Assembly: GCF_035594125.1 (NCBI RefSeq)
Contig: NC_087156.1
Coordinates: 13,164,806 to 13,228,805, forward strand
Reading direction: 5' to 3'
DNA: 64,000 nt
DNA from: Scylla paramamosain
Taxonomy: Eukaryota; Arthropoda; Malacostraca; Decapoda; Portunidae
Below, one piece after another: positions 35,886 to 47,282 of the stretch (positions within the stretch are counted from its first letter, which is position 1; each line of letters starts with the position of its first letter). The notes beneath the pieces are model-generated. The model searched no databases and was not told the DNA's origin. It saw only the letters and a program-made list of their open reading frames with translations. The position numbers were made by a program, and so were the translations under genes.

Positions 35886-38800
35886 AATTTTACTAATCTC
35901 CTCCCAACAACTAAGCAGGTCCCATTCTGCTGTCTTTAAGGAACTATTGTTTCTCTATTCTTCTTCTTATATGCCTGATAAAATCCCTTGGGATCCATAT
36001 TCGCTTGGCTGGCTACCTTTAATTCATAACTATTTTTTAGCTTTCCTTGTTAAACTCCTGACTTTTCAAATTTTTTATATTATGGCCTTAAAACCACTTC
36101 CCCTGTCTTTAATCTCATATATAATTCTCTTTCGCCCTATGTAATGTTTTAATCTCAGTCATCCATTTAGGATCATTCTTCTGCGATCTTATTCTTCTGT
36201 AAGGGATATTCCCTAACTATCATGAATGTAATTTATCAACGAAGTATTTATTTCGCTTCTCTATAAAGGGTGTTTTGCTTGAGTTTTAGCGTTTCTGTAC
36301 ATAAGAACCTTTAAAACACGTTTTTAGTAATGTTATTTTGTATTCCTTTATGGAGCACTTTCCATGCTTTTCAGCGTTTTGGTGTCTAACACGTTGAAAA
36401 ACACTCAAAAGACACGTTGATGATAATTTCGTTTCGTTTCCCGATAAAGGGGGCTTTTAATGCATTTTGTCTTTTGGTACTTAACAATATAAAAAAAAAA
36501 GTTTAAGTAAAAGTTTTCGGTAGAGTTATTTTTCCATATAAAGTTCTAATCATGTGTTTTTCAGTCTGGGTACCTAAAAAGCTCAAAATCTCTCATAATA
36601 CACTTTTCTCGTAATGTCCTTTCTTTTCTCCATGTAGGATGCTTTGCGTGTAATTTGGCACTTTTATACTTAACAAGCACAAAAACAATCAAAATACAAG
36701 TTTTTGGTAATGTTAATTTGTTTCTCCGTAAAGGTTGTTTTCCATGCTTTTCAGCGATTTCGGATGTAAGAAGGTGAAAAACACTCTAAAGACACTTTCT
36801 TGGTAATGTTATTTTATATTACCAAATAAGGTGCTTTCAATGCTTTTTAGCATTTTCATTCCTAACACTCAAGTAAACACTCAAAAGACAAGTTTCCTGT
36901 AATATAGTTTTGCTTCTTCATTATAGGGATCTGCATGCATTATGATGTTTTGCTACATAATGTGAAAAACGCTCAAAATAAAGATTTTAGGTAATGTTGT
37001 TCTTTTTCTCTATATAGGGTATTATTCATCCTTTCTAGCGTTTTGGTACTTAGGAAGCTTACTTAGGAAGCTCAAAAACGCAAATAAAACTTGTTTTTCC
37101 AAACGCCTTTCCAATTCCCCATATAGGATGTTTCGTATGTATTTTGACGTTTTGGTACATAAAAAGGAAAAAAAAACACTCAAAAACACGTTTTTGTTGA
37201 TGTTCTGTTTCTCTATTAAGAGATATAGAATATAATTAATTTTCATTCAGGCGGTTTAGTGTTTGGTACCTAAGAAACTCAAAACTCTGATAATGCACGT
37301 TTCTCGTAATGTCCTATCGTTTCCTCATACAGGGTGCTTTACATGCATTTTTATCATGTACGTAACAGACTCAAAAAGACTCAAAATACACGTTTTTGGT
37401 AAGGTTTTTTTTTTCTGTTTGGTAAGATTATTCGTGTTTGTTGCACGTGTTTTAGCGTTTTGGAACATAAAAAGTTTAAAACACTTAAAAGACATGCTTA
37501 TTATTTTGCATTTCTATATAAGGTGCTTTCCATGCTATTTAGCGTTTTCGTGCCTAACACGCTGAAAAACACATAAAAACACATTTCTTACATTGTTGTT
37601 TAATTTTCTCGTATAGCGAGCAAGCATTATGGTGTTTTGCTACCTCACAATGTGAAAAAACATTGAAATTATTTTGGTAATGTTTTTCTTTCTCCATTTT
37701 TGCGTTTTGGTACCTGAGAAGCTAACAAAAATTTAAAAAAAATTCATAATACACGTTTTTTGTCATGTCTTTTCGTTTCCTCATATAAGCTGTTTTTGGT
37801 GCTTTATTACCTAACAGGGTGTTTGCATGTATTTTGACATTTTAGTTCGTAAGAACCTAAAAAAACACTAAAGACACGTTTTAGTAAAGTTGTTTTGTAT
37901 TCCCCTATGGGGTGATTTCGTTGCTTCTTACTGATTTGGTGCCTAACACGCCCAAAAAAATAACAAAAGACTAGTTTCTAGTGATTTCGTTTCGTTTCTT
38001 CATATAGGTTGATTTACATGCATGTTGGCGTTTTGGTAATTATCAATGTAAAAAAAAAAACCCGTTTTTGATAAGTTTTTCTTTTTCTTCAAAGCACTAT
38101 TGAAGTACTGATTTGGTACTTAAGAAAGTAATAAAAAAAAAACACAACAAATGTTTCTCGTAATGTCCTTTTTATTTCCATATGCAGGATGATTTGTTTG
38201 ATAACAGACGATTTTGTACATAATAAGCTCAAAAAAAAATAATAAATAAAAAAACACAAAATACATGTTTCTTGGTTAGTGTATTCTTTTTCTCTATATA
38301 TGGTATTTTCATACGTTTTTAAAGTCGTTTCATATATCTATATATGAGTCTTTGCATGAATTTAGGCTTTTTGGTAACTAACAATGTCATAACACTCAAA
38401 ATGCACGTTTTTTTTTTGACAGTATTGTTCTGTTTCTCCATATAAAGTGTTTTTCATGCGTTTTACCCTTTTGATACTACGAAAAAAAAAAAAAAAAAAC
38501 ACTCATAATACACGTTTCTCGCAATGTCTTTTAATTTTTCCCATATAGGATATTTCCGATTCATTTAGGCGTTTTTTTACGTAACAATCTTACAGACTCA
38601 AAATACTTGTTTTGTATGCGTTTTAGCGTTTTCGTATGTAAGGAGCTTAAAAACACTTAAAGGCAAGTTATTGGTAAAAGTTGGTTTTATTCCCATTTAA
38701 TGTGATTGCCTTGCTTTTTAGTTCTTTATTGCCTAACACGCTCAAAAAAACTCAAGACACTTTTCTGGTAATATTTTTTTTCACACATAAAGCTAGTTTC

Positions 38801-41800
38801 GCATGGAATTTGGGGTTTTGGTAAGTAAAAATGTTAAAAAGATTCAAAATACACCCGTTTGGTAAGGTTGTTCTGTTTCTCAATTAAGACTGTTATTAAT
38901 GAATTTCAGCATTTTGGTATCTAAGAAACATCTCCATATACACGAGTTTTTGCGTGTTTTGCCTTGTGGTTCTTGTGAAACTATAAAACACTCATTATAC
39001 ACGTTTCTCGTAATGTCCTTTTCTTTCCCAATATAGAGTGCTTTGCAACTATTTTCGCGTTTTCTGTAGGTAACAAGCTCAAAAAACACTCAAAATATAA
39101 CTTTTTAGTAATATTATTCTATTTCTTCATATTGGTTGGTTTGCATCCGTTTTAATGTTTTTCTAAGTAAAACACTAAAAAGACACGTTTTCAGTAATTT
39201 TGTTTTGAATTCCCATAAAGAGTGACTTCCATATTATTTATCGTTTTGGTACCTGACTTGCTGAAAAACACTCAAAAGACAGGTATCTGGTAAAGTCGTT
39301 TAATTTCCTCATGTAGGAGGCTTTTCATACACTTTAAGCTTTGGTACATAACAGTCCGAAAAAAAAGCTAAAATTAACTTTTTTCATAATATTTTTTTTC
39401 ACATAATTTCCCTGAATTTTGCCATAATTTTGGCATCTTGGTGCCTATGAAGATAAATAAAAAAAAAAAAATCCTAGTTTTCCCAGTTTTCTCTATAAAG
39501 AGTGTTATTTGTGGGTTTTAACTCTTTTCGTACTCATGGAACTTAAAAACACTCATAATACACGTTTCTCGTAATGTCCTTTCGTTTCCCAAATATAGGG
39601 TTCTTTGCATGTATTTAAGCGTTTTTATACGTAAGAGATCAAAAACACTGAAAATTCATGTTTTTCGTAATGTTATTTCGTATCTTAATAAAGGGTGTTT
39701 AGCATGCATTTTAGCGTTTTGGTATGTAAGGAGCTGAAAAACACTTAATGGCAAGTTCTTGGTAAATGTTGGTTTTATTCCCATGTAATGTCATTGCCCT
39801 CCTTTTTTGTGCTTTATTGCCTAACACGCTCAAAAACACTCAAAAGACGCCTTTTTTTCTGGTAATGTCATTTATTTCCAACATAAAGCTAGTTTCGCAT
39901 GTAATTTCGGGTTTTGGTAACTAAGAATATGAAAAACACTCAAAATACACGCATTTGGTAAGGTTGTTCTATTAGAGTGTTATTCATAAATTTCAGCATT
40001 TTGGTATCTAAGAAAAATCTCCATATACACGAGTTTTTGGTTGTTTTGCCTTGTGGTTCTTGTGAAACTATAAAACACTCATTATAAACGTTTCTCGTAA
40101 TGTCCTTTTGTTTCCCAATATAGAGAGATTTGCATCCATTTTCGCTCAAAAACAGAAAAAAATACCTTTTTGGAAATATTATTCTATTTCATGATATTGG
40201 TTGATTTGCATTCGTTTTAGCGTTTTTCTACGTAAAACACTGAAAAGACACGTTTTCAGTAATTTTGTTTTGGATTCCCATACAGAGTGACTTCCATATT
40301 ATTTATTGTTTTGGTGCCTAACATACTGAAAAACAGGCAAAAGACAGGTTTCAGGTAAAGTCGTTTAATTTCCCCATATAGGTGGCTCTACATGCACTTT
40401 AGGGTTTGGTACATAACGGTCTGAAAAAAAAGCTAAAATTAACTTTTTTGATATTCTTTTTTCACATAATTTCCCTGAATTTTTACAGAATTTTGGCATC
40501 TCGGTACCTATGAAGATCAATAACAAAAAAAAAAGTTTTTTTTTTCATTTATTTATTTTTTTCTCTATAAAGAGTGTTATATATGGGTTTAAGCTTTTTG
40601 GTACTTAAGGAAAGTAAAAACACTCATAATACTCGTTTCTCGTAATGTTCTTTTGTTTCCTAAAGATAAGGTTCTTTGCATGTATTTAAGCGTTTTTATA
40701 GGTAACATGATAAAAAACACTCAAAATATAATTTTTTGGTAATGTTATTCTATTTCTTCATATTGGTTGGTTTCCATCCGTTTTAGCGTTTTTCTACGTA
40801 AAACACAGAAAAGACACGTTTTCAGTAATTTTGTTTTGCATTCCCATATAGAGTAACTTCCATGTTATTTATCGTTTTTGATGCCTAACATGCTGAAAAA
40901 CACTGAAAAGACAGGTTTCTTGTAAAGTCGTTTAATTTCCCCATATAGGTGGCTTTGCATACACTTTAGGGTTTGGTACATAACAGTTCGAAAAAAAAAG
41001 CTAAAATTTACCTTTTTCATAATATTCTTTTTTCACTTAATTTTCCTGAATTTTGCCAGAATGTTGGCATCTCGGTACCTATAAAGATCAATAAAAAAAA
41101 TGCTATTTTTTTTATTTATTTATCTTTTTTTTTCTCTATAAACAGTGTTATTTGTGGGTTTTAGCTTTTTGGTACTTAAGGAACTTATAAACACTCATAA
41201 TACACATTCCTCATAATGTCCTTTCATTCCCAAACATAGGGTTCTTTGCATGTATTTAAGCGTTTTTATTGGTAACAAGCTCAAAAACACTCAAAATACA
41301 TGTTTTTGATAATGTTATTCTGTTTATCCATAAAGGGTGTTTTGTATGGGTTTTAGCGTTTTGGTATGTAAGGAGCTCAAAAAAACTTAAAGGCAAGTTC
41401 TTGGTAAAAATTGGTTATATTCCCATGTAATGTGATTGCCCTCCTTTTTAGTGCTTTATTGCCTAACACGCTGAAAAAACACCAAAACGACACTTTTCTG
41501 GTAATTTTATTTTTTTTCCACATTCTCGCATGTAATTTGGGGTTGGACCACTAAGAATGTGAAAAAAAAAACACTGAAAATACACTCATTTCCTAAGATT
41601 GTTCTGTTTCTGAATTAAGAGTGTTATTCAGAGTTTCAGCATTTTGCTATCTAAGAAACTTCTCCATATATACGAGTTTTTGCGTTTTTTGCCTTATGGT
41701 TCTTGAAAACTATAAAAACATTCATTATACAATTTTCTTGTAATATCCTTTTGTTTCCCAATATAGACTGCTTTGCATTCATTTTTGCGTTTTTTGTACG

Positions 41801-43047
41801 TAATAAGCTCAAAAACACTCAACTTTTTTGTAATGTTATTCTATTTCTTCATATTGGTTGGTTTGCATCCGTTTTAGCGTTCTACGCTAAAACTGAAAAG
41901 ACACGTTTTCAGTAATATTGTTGAAATTGATGAAAACACCCAAAGACACGTTTCTTGTAAGGTGTAATTTCCCCATATAGGTGGCTTTGCATGCACTTCC
42001 GGGTTTCGTACATAACTCCGGAAAAAGCTAAATTTTTTTTTTTTATGTTTTTTTCACATAATTTCCCTTAATTTTCTCAGAATTTTGGCATCTCGGTACC
42101 TATGAAGATGAATAACAAAATTTTTTTATTTTTATTTATTTTTTTTTCTCTATAAAGAGTTATTTGTGGGTTTTAGATTTTTGATACTTAAGGAACTTAA
42201 AAATACTCATAATACACGATTTTTTGTAATGTCCTTTCGTTTCACAAACATAGGGTTCTTTGCATGTATTTAAGCGATTTTATAGGTAAGATGATCAAAA
42301 ACACTCAAAATACATGTTTTTGGTAATGTTATTCTGTTTCTCCATAAAGGTTGTTTTGCATGAGTTTAGCGTTTTGGTATGTAAGGAGTTAAAAAACACT
42401 TAAAGGCAAGTTCTTCGTAAAATTTGGTTTTATTCCAGTGTAATGTGATTGTTCTGCTTTTTAGTGTTTTATTGCATGTAACGCTCAGCAACACTCAAAA
42501 GACACTTTTCTGGTAATATCATTTTTTTCCCACATAAAGCTAGTTTCGCATGTAATTTGGGATTTTCGTAACTAAGAATGTGAAAAACACTCAAAATATA
42601 CACATTTGATAAGGTAGTTTTGTTTTTCAATTAAATGTGTTATTCATGAGTTTTAGCGTTTTGGTATGTAAGAAACTTCTCTATATATACACGAGTTTTT
42701 GCGTTTTTTGCCTTGTGGTTCTTTTGAAACTATAAAACACTTATTATACACGTTTCTCGTAATGTCCTTTTGCTTCCTAATATAGAGTACTTTCCATTTA
42801 TTTGCGCGTTTTTTGTAGGTAAAAAGCTCAAAAACACTTTTTGGTAATGTTATTCTATTTCTTCATATTTGTTGGTTTGCATCCGTTTTAGCGTTTTTCT
42901 ACGTAAAACACTGAAAAGACACGTTTTCAGTAATTTTGTTTTGGATTCACATATTGACTGACTTCCATATTATTTATCGTTTTGGTGCCTAACATTCTGA
43001 AAAAAACACTGAAAAGACAGATTTCTGGTAAAGTCGTTTAACTTCCT

Positions 43048-43090
43048 TATAAAGTGCATGCCACCTTATATAGGTGGCATGCACTTTATA
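43048..43090. repeat. Perfect 19-bp hairpin inside a satellite monomer
   Basis: TATAAAGTGCATGCCACCT, a 5-base loop TATAT, then AGGTGGCATGCACTTTATA. Other copies of this monomer have only the right half (for example AGGTGGCTTTGCATGCACTT near 40380). The left arm appears to be a templated inverted copy of the right. Confidence 0.9.
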
Positions 43091-43216
43091 GTTTGGTACA
43101 TAAAAATCCGAAAAAAAGAGTTATAATTAACTTTTTTGATAATGTTCTTTTTTCCACATAAATTTCCTGAATTTTGGCAGAATTTTGGCATCTTGTTACC
43201 TATGAAAACCAATCAC

Positions 43217-43290
43217 TGCTTAAGGAACACTTAAAAATACTTAAAGGTATTTAAGGAACACTTAAAACACTTAAAAACACTTAAAACACA
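43217..43290 (+). repeat. Short ACACTTAAAA tandem expansion
   Basis: Five or so imperfect copies of (GA)ACACTTAAAA(A) in place of the normal single CACTTAAAGGCAAG word. Confidence 0.65.
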
Positions 43291-43682
43291 TGTTTTCAGT
43301 AATGTTATTCTGTTTCTTAATAAAGGAGTTTTTTGCATGCGTTTTAGCGTTTTGGTTTGTAAGGAGGTCAAAAAAACTTCAAGGCAAGTTCTTGGTAAAA
43401 GTTGATTTTATTCCCATGTAATGTGATTGCCCTTTTTTTGTGTGTGTGTGATTTATTGCCTAACACGCTCAAAAACACTCAAAAGACACTTCTAGTAATG
43501 TCATTTTTTTTCCAACATAGTTTCGCGTGCTATTTGGGGTTTGCCTAAGAATGTGGAAAACACTCAAAATACACGCATTTAGTAAGGTTGTTCTGTTTCT
43601 CAATTAATATTGTTATTCATGAGTTTCAGCATTTTGGTATCTAAGAAACATCTTTATATACACGAGTTTTTGCGTTTTTTGC

Positions 43683-43706
43683 CTTGTGGTTCTTGTGAAC
43701 CACAAG
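43683..43706. repeat. Perfect 10-bp hairpin inside a satellite monomer
   Basis: CTTGTGGTTC, loop TTGT, GAACCACAAG. Sister monomers continue GTGAAACTATAAAACAC after the first arm, so the second arm is a private fold-back insertion. Confidence 0.8.
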
Positions 43707-46700
43707 TTCTTTTGCTCAAAAATAATAAGACACTCATTATACACGTTTCTCGTAATGTCTTTTTGTTTCCCAATAGGGAGTGCTTTGCATACATTTTCGC
43801 GTTTTTTTTTTGTAGGTAGCAAGCTCAAAAACACTCAAAATGTACCTCTTTGGTAATGTTATTTTTTTTCTTCTTATTGGTTGGTTTGCATCCGTTTTAG
43901 CGTTTTTCTACGTAAAACACCGCAAAGACACTTTTTCAGTAATTTTGTTTTAGATTCCCATATAGAGTGATTTGCATGTTATTTACCGTTAGGGTGCCTA
44001 ACAAGCTGAAAAACACTCATAAGACATTTTTCTGGCAAAGACGTTTAATTTCCCCATATAGGTGGTTTTGCATGCACATAACAGTACGAAAAAAAAGCTA
44101 AAATTAACTTTTTTGATAATCGACTCATAATTTCCTGAATTTTGCCCAAATTTTGGCATCTCGGTACCTGTAAAGATGAAAAACAAAGAAAAAAAATATC
44201 GTATTTTTTTTTTTTTTTCAATAAAGAGTGTTATTTGTGGCTTTTAGCTTTTTGGTAAATAATGATCTTAAAAACACTGATAATACACGTTTCTCGTAAT
44301 GTCCTTTCGTTTCCCAAAAATAGGGTTCTTTGCATGTATTTAAGCGTTTTTATTGAAAAAATTATCAAAAACACTCAAAATATATATTTTTGGTAATGTT
44401 ATTCTCTTTCTCCATAAAGTGTGTTTTGCATGCGTTTTAGCGTTTTGGTATATAAGGAACTCAAAACACTCAAAGGCAAGATCTTGGTAAAAATTTATTT
44501 TATTTTCATGTAAAGTGATTCCCCTGCTTTTTAGTGCTTTATTGCCTATCAGGCTCAAAAACACTCAAAATACACTTTTCTGGTAATGTCATTTTTTTTT
44601 TCCCAGAAAAAGCTGGTTTCGCATGCAATTTGGGATTTTGGTAACTAAGAATGTGAAAAGCACTCAAAATTCACGCATTTAGTAAACTTTTTCTGTTTCT
44701 CAATTAAAAGTGTTATTCATGAGTTTTGGTATCTAGGAAACTTTTCCATATACACGAGTTTTTGCGGTTTTTGGCTTCTGGTTCTTTTGAACTATAAAAC
44801 ATTCATTATTCACTTTTCTCGCAATGTCCCTCTGTTTCCCAATATAGAGTGCTTTGTATCAATTTTTGCGTTTTTTTGTAGGTAAGAAGCTCAAAAACAC
44901 TCAAAATATACCTTTTTGGTAATGTTTTTCTGCTTCTTGATATTGGTTGGTTTGCATCCGTTTTAGCGTTTTCTACGTAAAACACTGAGAAGACACGTTT
45001 TCAGTAATTTTGTTTTGGTTTGCCATATAGAGTGAGTTCCTTATTATTTATCGTTTTGGTGCCTAACATGCTGAAAAACACTCAAAACACAGATTTCTGG
45101 TAAGGTCGTTTAATTTCCTCATATGGGAGGCTTTGCATGCACTTTAGTGTTTGGTACATAATAGTCCGAAAAAAAGCTAATATGAACTTTTTTGATATAA
45201 TTCTCTTATCATATAATTGCCCTAATTTTTTCCAGAATTTTGGCATCTCAGTACCTATGAAGGTGAATAACAAAAAAAAAAAATCCTTTTTATTTATTTT
45301 TATTTTTTATTTTTTTTTCTAAATAACGAGTGTTATTTGTGGGTTTTAGCTTTTTGGTAGTTAAGGAACTTAAAAACACTCATAATACACGTTTCTCGTA
45401 ATGTCCTTACGTTTCCCAAACATAACATTCTTTGTATGCATTTAAGCGTTTTTATAGATAACATTATTAAAAACACTCAAAATACATGTTTTTGGTAATG
45501 TTATTCTGTTACTCCATAAAGTTTGTTTTCCATGCGTTTTAGCGGTTTGGTATGTAAGGAGCTCAAAAACACATATTGGCAAGTTCTGGGTAAAAGTTGG
45601 TTTTATTCCCATGTAATGTGATTGCCTTGCTTTTTAGTACTTCATTGTCTAACACGCTTAAAAACAATTAAAAGACACTTCTGGTAATGTCATTTTTTCC
45701 CTCATAAAGCTAGTTTCTTATGCTATTTTGGGTATTGCTAACTAGAAATATGAAAAACACCCAAAATACAGGCATTTGCTAAGGTTGTTCTGTTTCTCAA
45801 TTAAGATTGTTATTCATGAGTTTCAGCATTTTGGTATCTAAGAAACTTCTTTATATACACGAGTTTTTGCGTTTTTCTACGTAAAACACTGAGAAGATAT
45901 ATTTTCAATAATTTTGTTTTGGATTCCCATATAGAATGAGTTCCTTATTATTTATCGTTTTGGTGCCTAACATGCTGAAAAACACTGAAAAGACAGATTT
46001 CTGGTAAGGTCGTTTAATTTCCTCATATAGGAGGCTTTGCATGCACTTTAGGGTTTGACACATAACAGTACGAAAAAAAAGCTAAAATTAACTTTTTTGA
46101 TAATATTCTTTTGTTCATATAATTTTCCTGAATTTTCCCAGAATTTTTGCACCTCGGTACCAATGAACATGAAAAAAAAAAATTCTTATTTTTTTTTTTC
46201 TAAATAAAGAGTGTTATTTGTGGGTTTTAGCTTTTTGGTACTTAAGGAACTTAAAAAAGCACTCATAATACACGTTTATCGTAATGTCCTTTTGTTTCCC
46301 AAACATAATGTTCTTTGCATGTATTTAGGCGTTTTTATAGATAACATGATAAAACAAACACCCAAATTACATGTTTTTGGTAATGTTATTCTGTTTCTCC
46401 ATAAAGTTTGTTTTGGATGCGTTTTAGCAGTTTGGTATATAAGGAGCTGAAAAACATTTAAAGGCAAGTTCTTGGTAAAAATTGGTTTTATTTCAATGAA
46501 AAAGGATTGCCCTGCTTTTTAGTGCTTTATTGCCTATCGCGCTCAAAAACACTCAAAAGACATTTTTCTGGAAATGTCATGTTTTCCAACATAAATCTGG
46601 TTTCGCATGAAATTTGGGTTTTTGGTAACTAAGAATATGAAAAACACTCAAAATACTCGAATTTGGTAAGGTTGTTCTGTTTTTCAATTAAGAGTGTTGT

Positions 46701-47204
46701 TCATGAGTTTCAGCATTTTGTTATCTAGGAAACTTCTCCATATACACGAGTTTTTGCGTTTTTTGCCTTGTTGTTCTTTTGAACTATAATACACTCATTA
46801 TACACTTTTCTAGCAATGTCCCTTTGTTTCCCAATATAGAGTGCTTTGTATCAATTTTAGCGTTTTTTTTGTAGGTAACAAGCTCAAAAACACTCAAAAT
46901 ATACCTTTTTGCTAATGTTTTTTTCTATTTCTTGATATTGGTTGGTTTGCATCTATTTTAGCGTTTTTCTACGTAAAACACTGGGAAGACACGTTTTCAG
47001 TAATTTTGTTTTGGATTCCCATATAAAGTGAGTTCCTTATTATTTATCATTTTGGTGTTTAACATGCTGAAAAACACTCAAAAGACAGATTTCTGGTAAG
47101 GTCGTTTAATTTCCTTATATAGGAGGCTTTGCATGCAGTTTAGGGTTTGGTACATAACAGTCCGAAAAAAAAGCTAAAATCAATTTTTTTTTATAATATT
47201 CTCT

Positions 47205-47282
47205 TATCATATAATTGTTATTTCATATATGTCATATAATCATGTCATATAATCATTTCATGTTATGTCATATAATTGGTAT
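47205..47282 (+). repeat. TCATATAAT short tandem expansion
   Basis: Several imperfect copies of (A)TCATATAAT and TGTCATATAAT between AATATTCTC and TTGGTATTTCGG, replacing the usual ATAATTTCCCTGAATTTTGC stretch of this monomer. Confidence 0.7.

Larger units (their letters stand above)
34184..36250 (-). mobile_element. CR1/jockey-type LINE, copy B (interrupted by a SINE)
   Basis: Non-LTR retrotransposon fragment on the minus strand with the same ends as copies A and C. It carries reverse-transcriptase blocks (35193-35579) and the C-terminal domain (34283-34525). Compared with copy C it lacks about 400 bp (C positions about 57948-58349), the part with the FDKVPH block. The join here is near 35672, where GATTACTTATAAC meets the sequence beside the GGCCATGACTTTATCC word. 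A 390-bp SINE at 34725-35114 splits it. The 3' tail is an octamer repeat, resembling the short 8-bp tails of CR1 elements. Confidence 0.88.
32709..38890. repeat. Segmental duplication copy B (LINE plus SINE)
   Basis: Direct copy of 1010-5430. It is about 1.8 kb longer because LINE copy B is much less deleted (34184-36250). Its left edge at 32709 coincides exactly with the forward-to-reverse orientation switch, so the duplication breakpoint and the inversion breakpoint are the same event or reuse the same site. Confidence 0.85.

Noticed and set aside
35359..36144. Plus-strand ORFs at 35359-35595 and 35776-36144
   Set aside because: They are antisense shadows of the minus-strand LINE coding frames.
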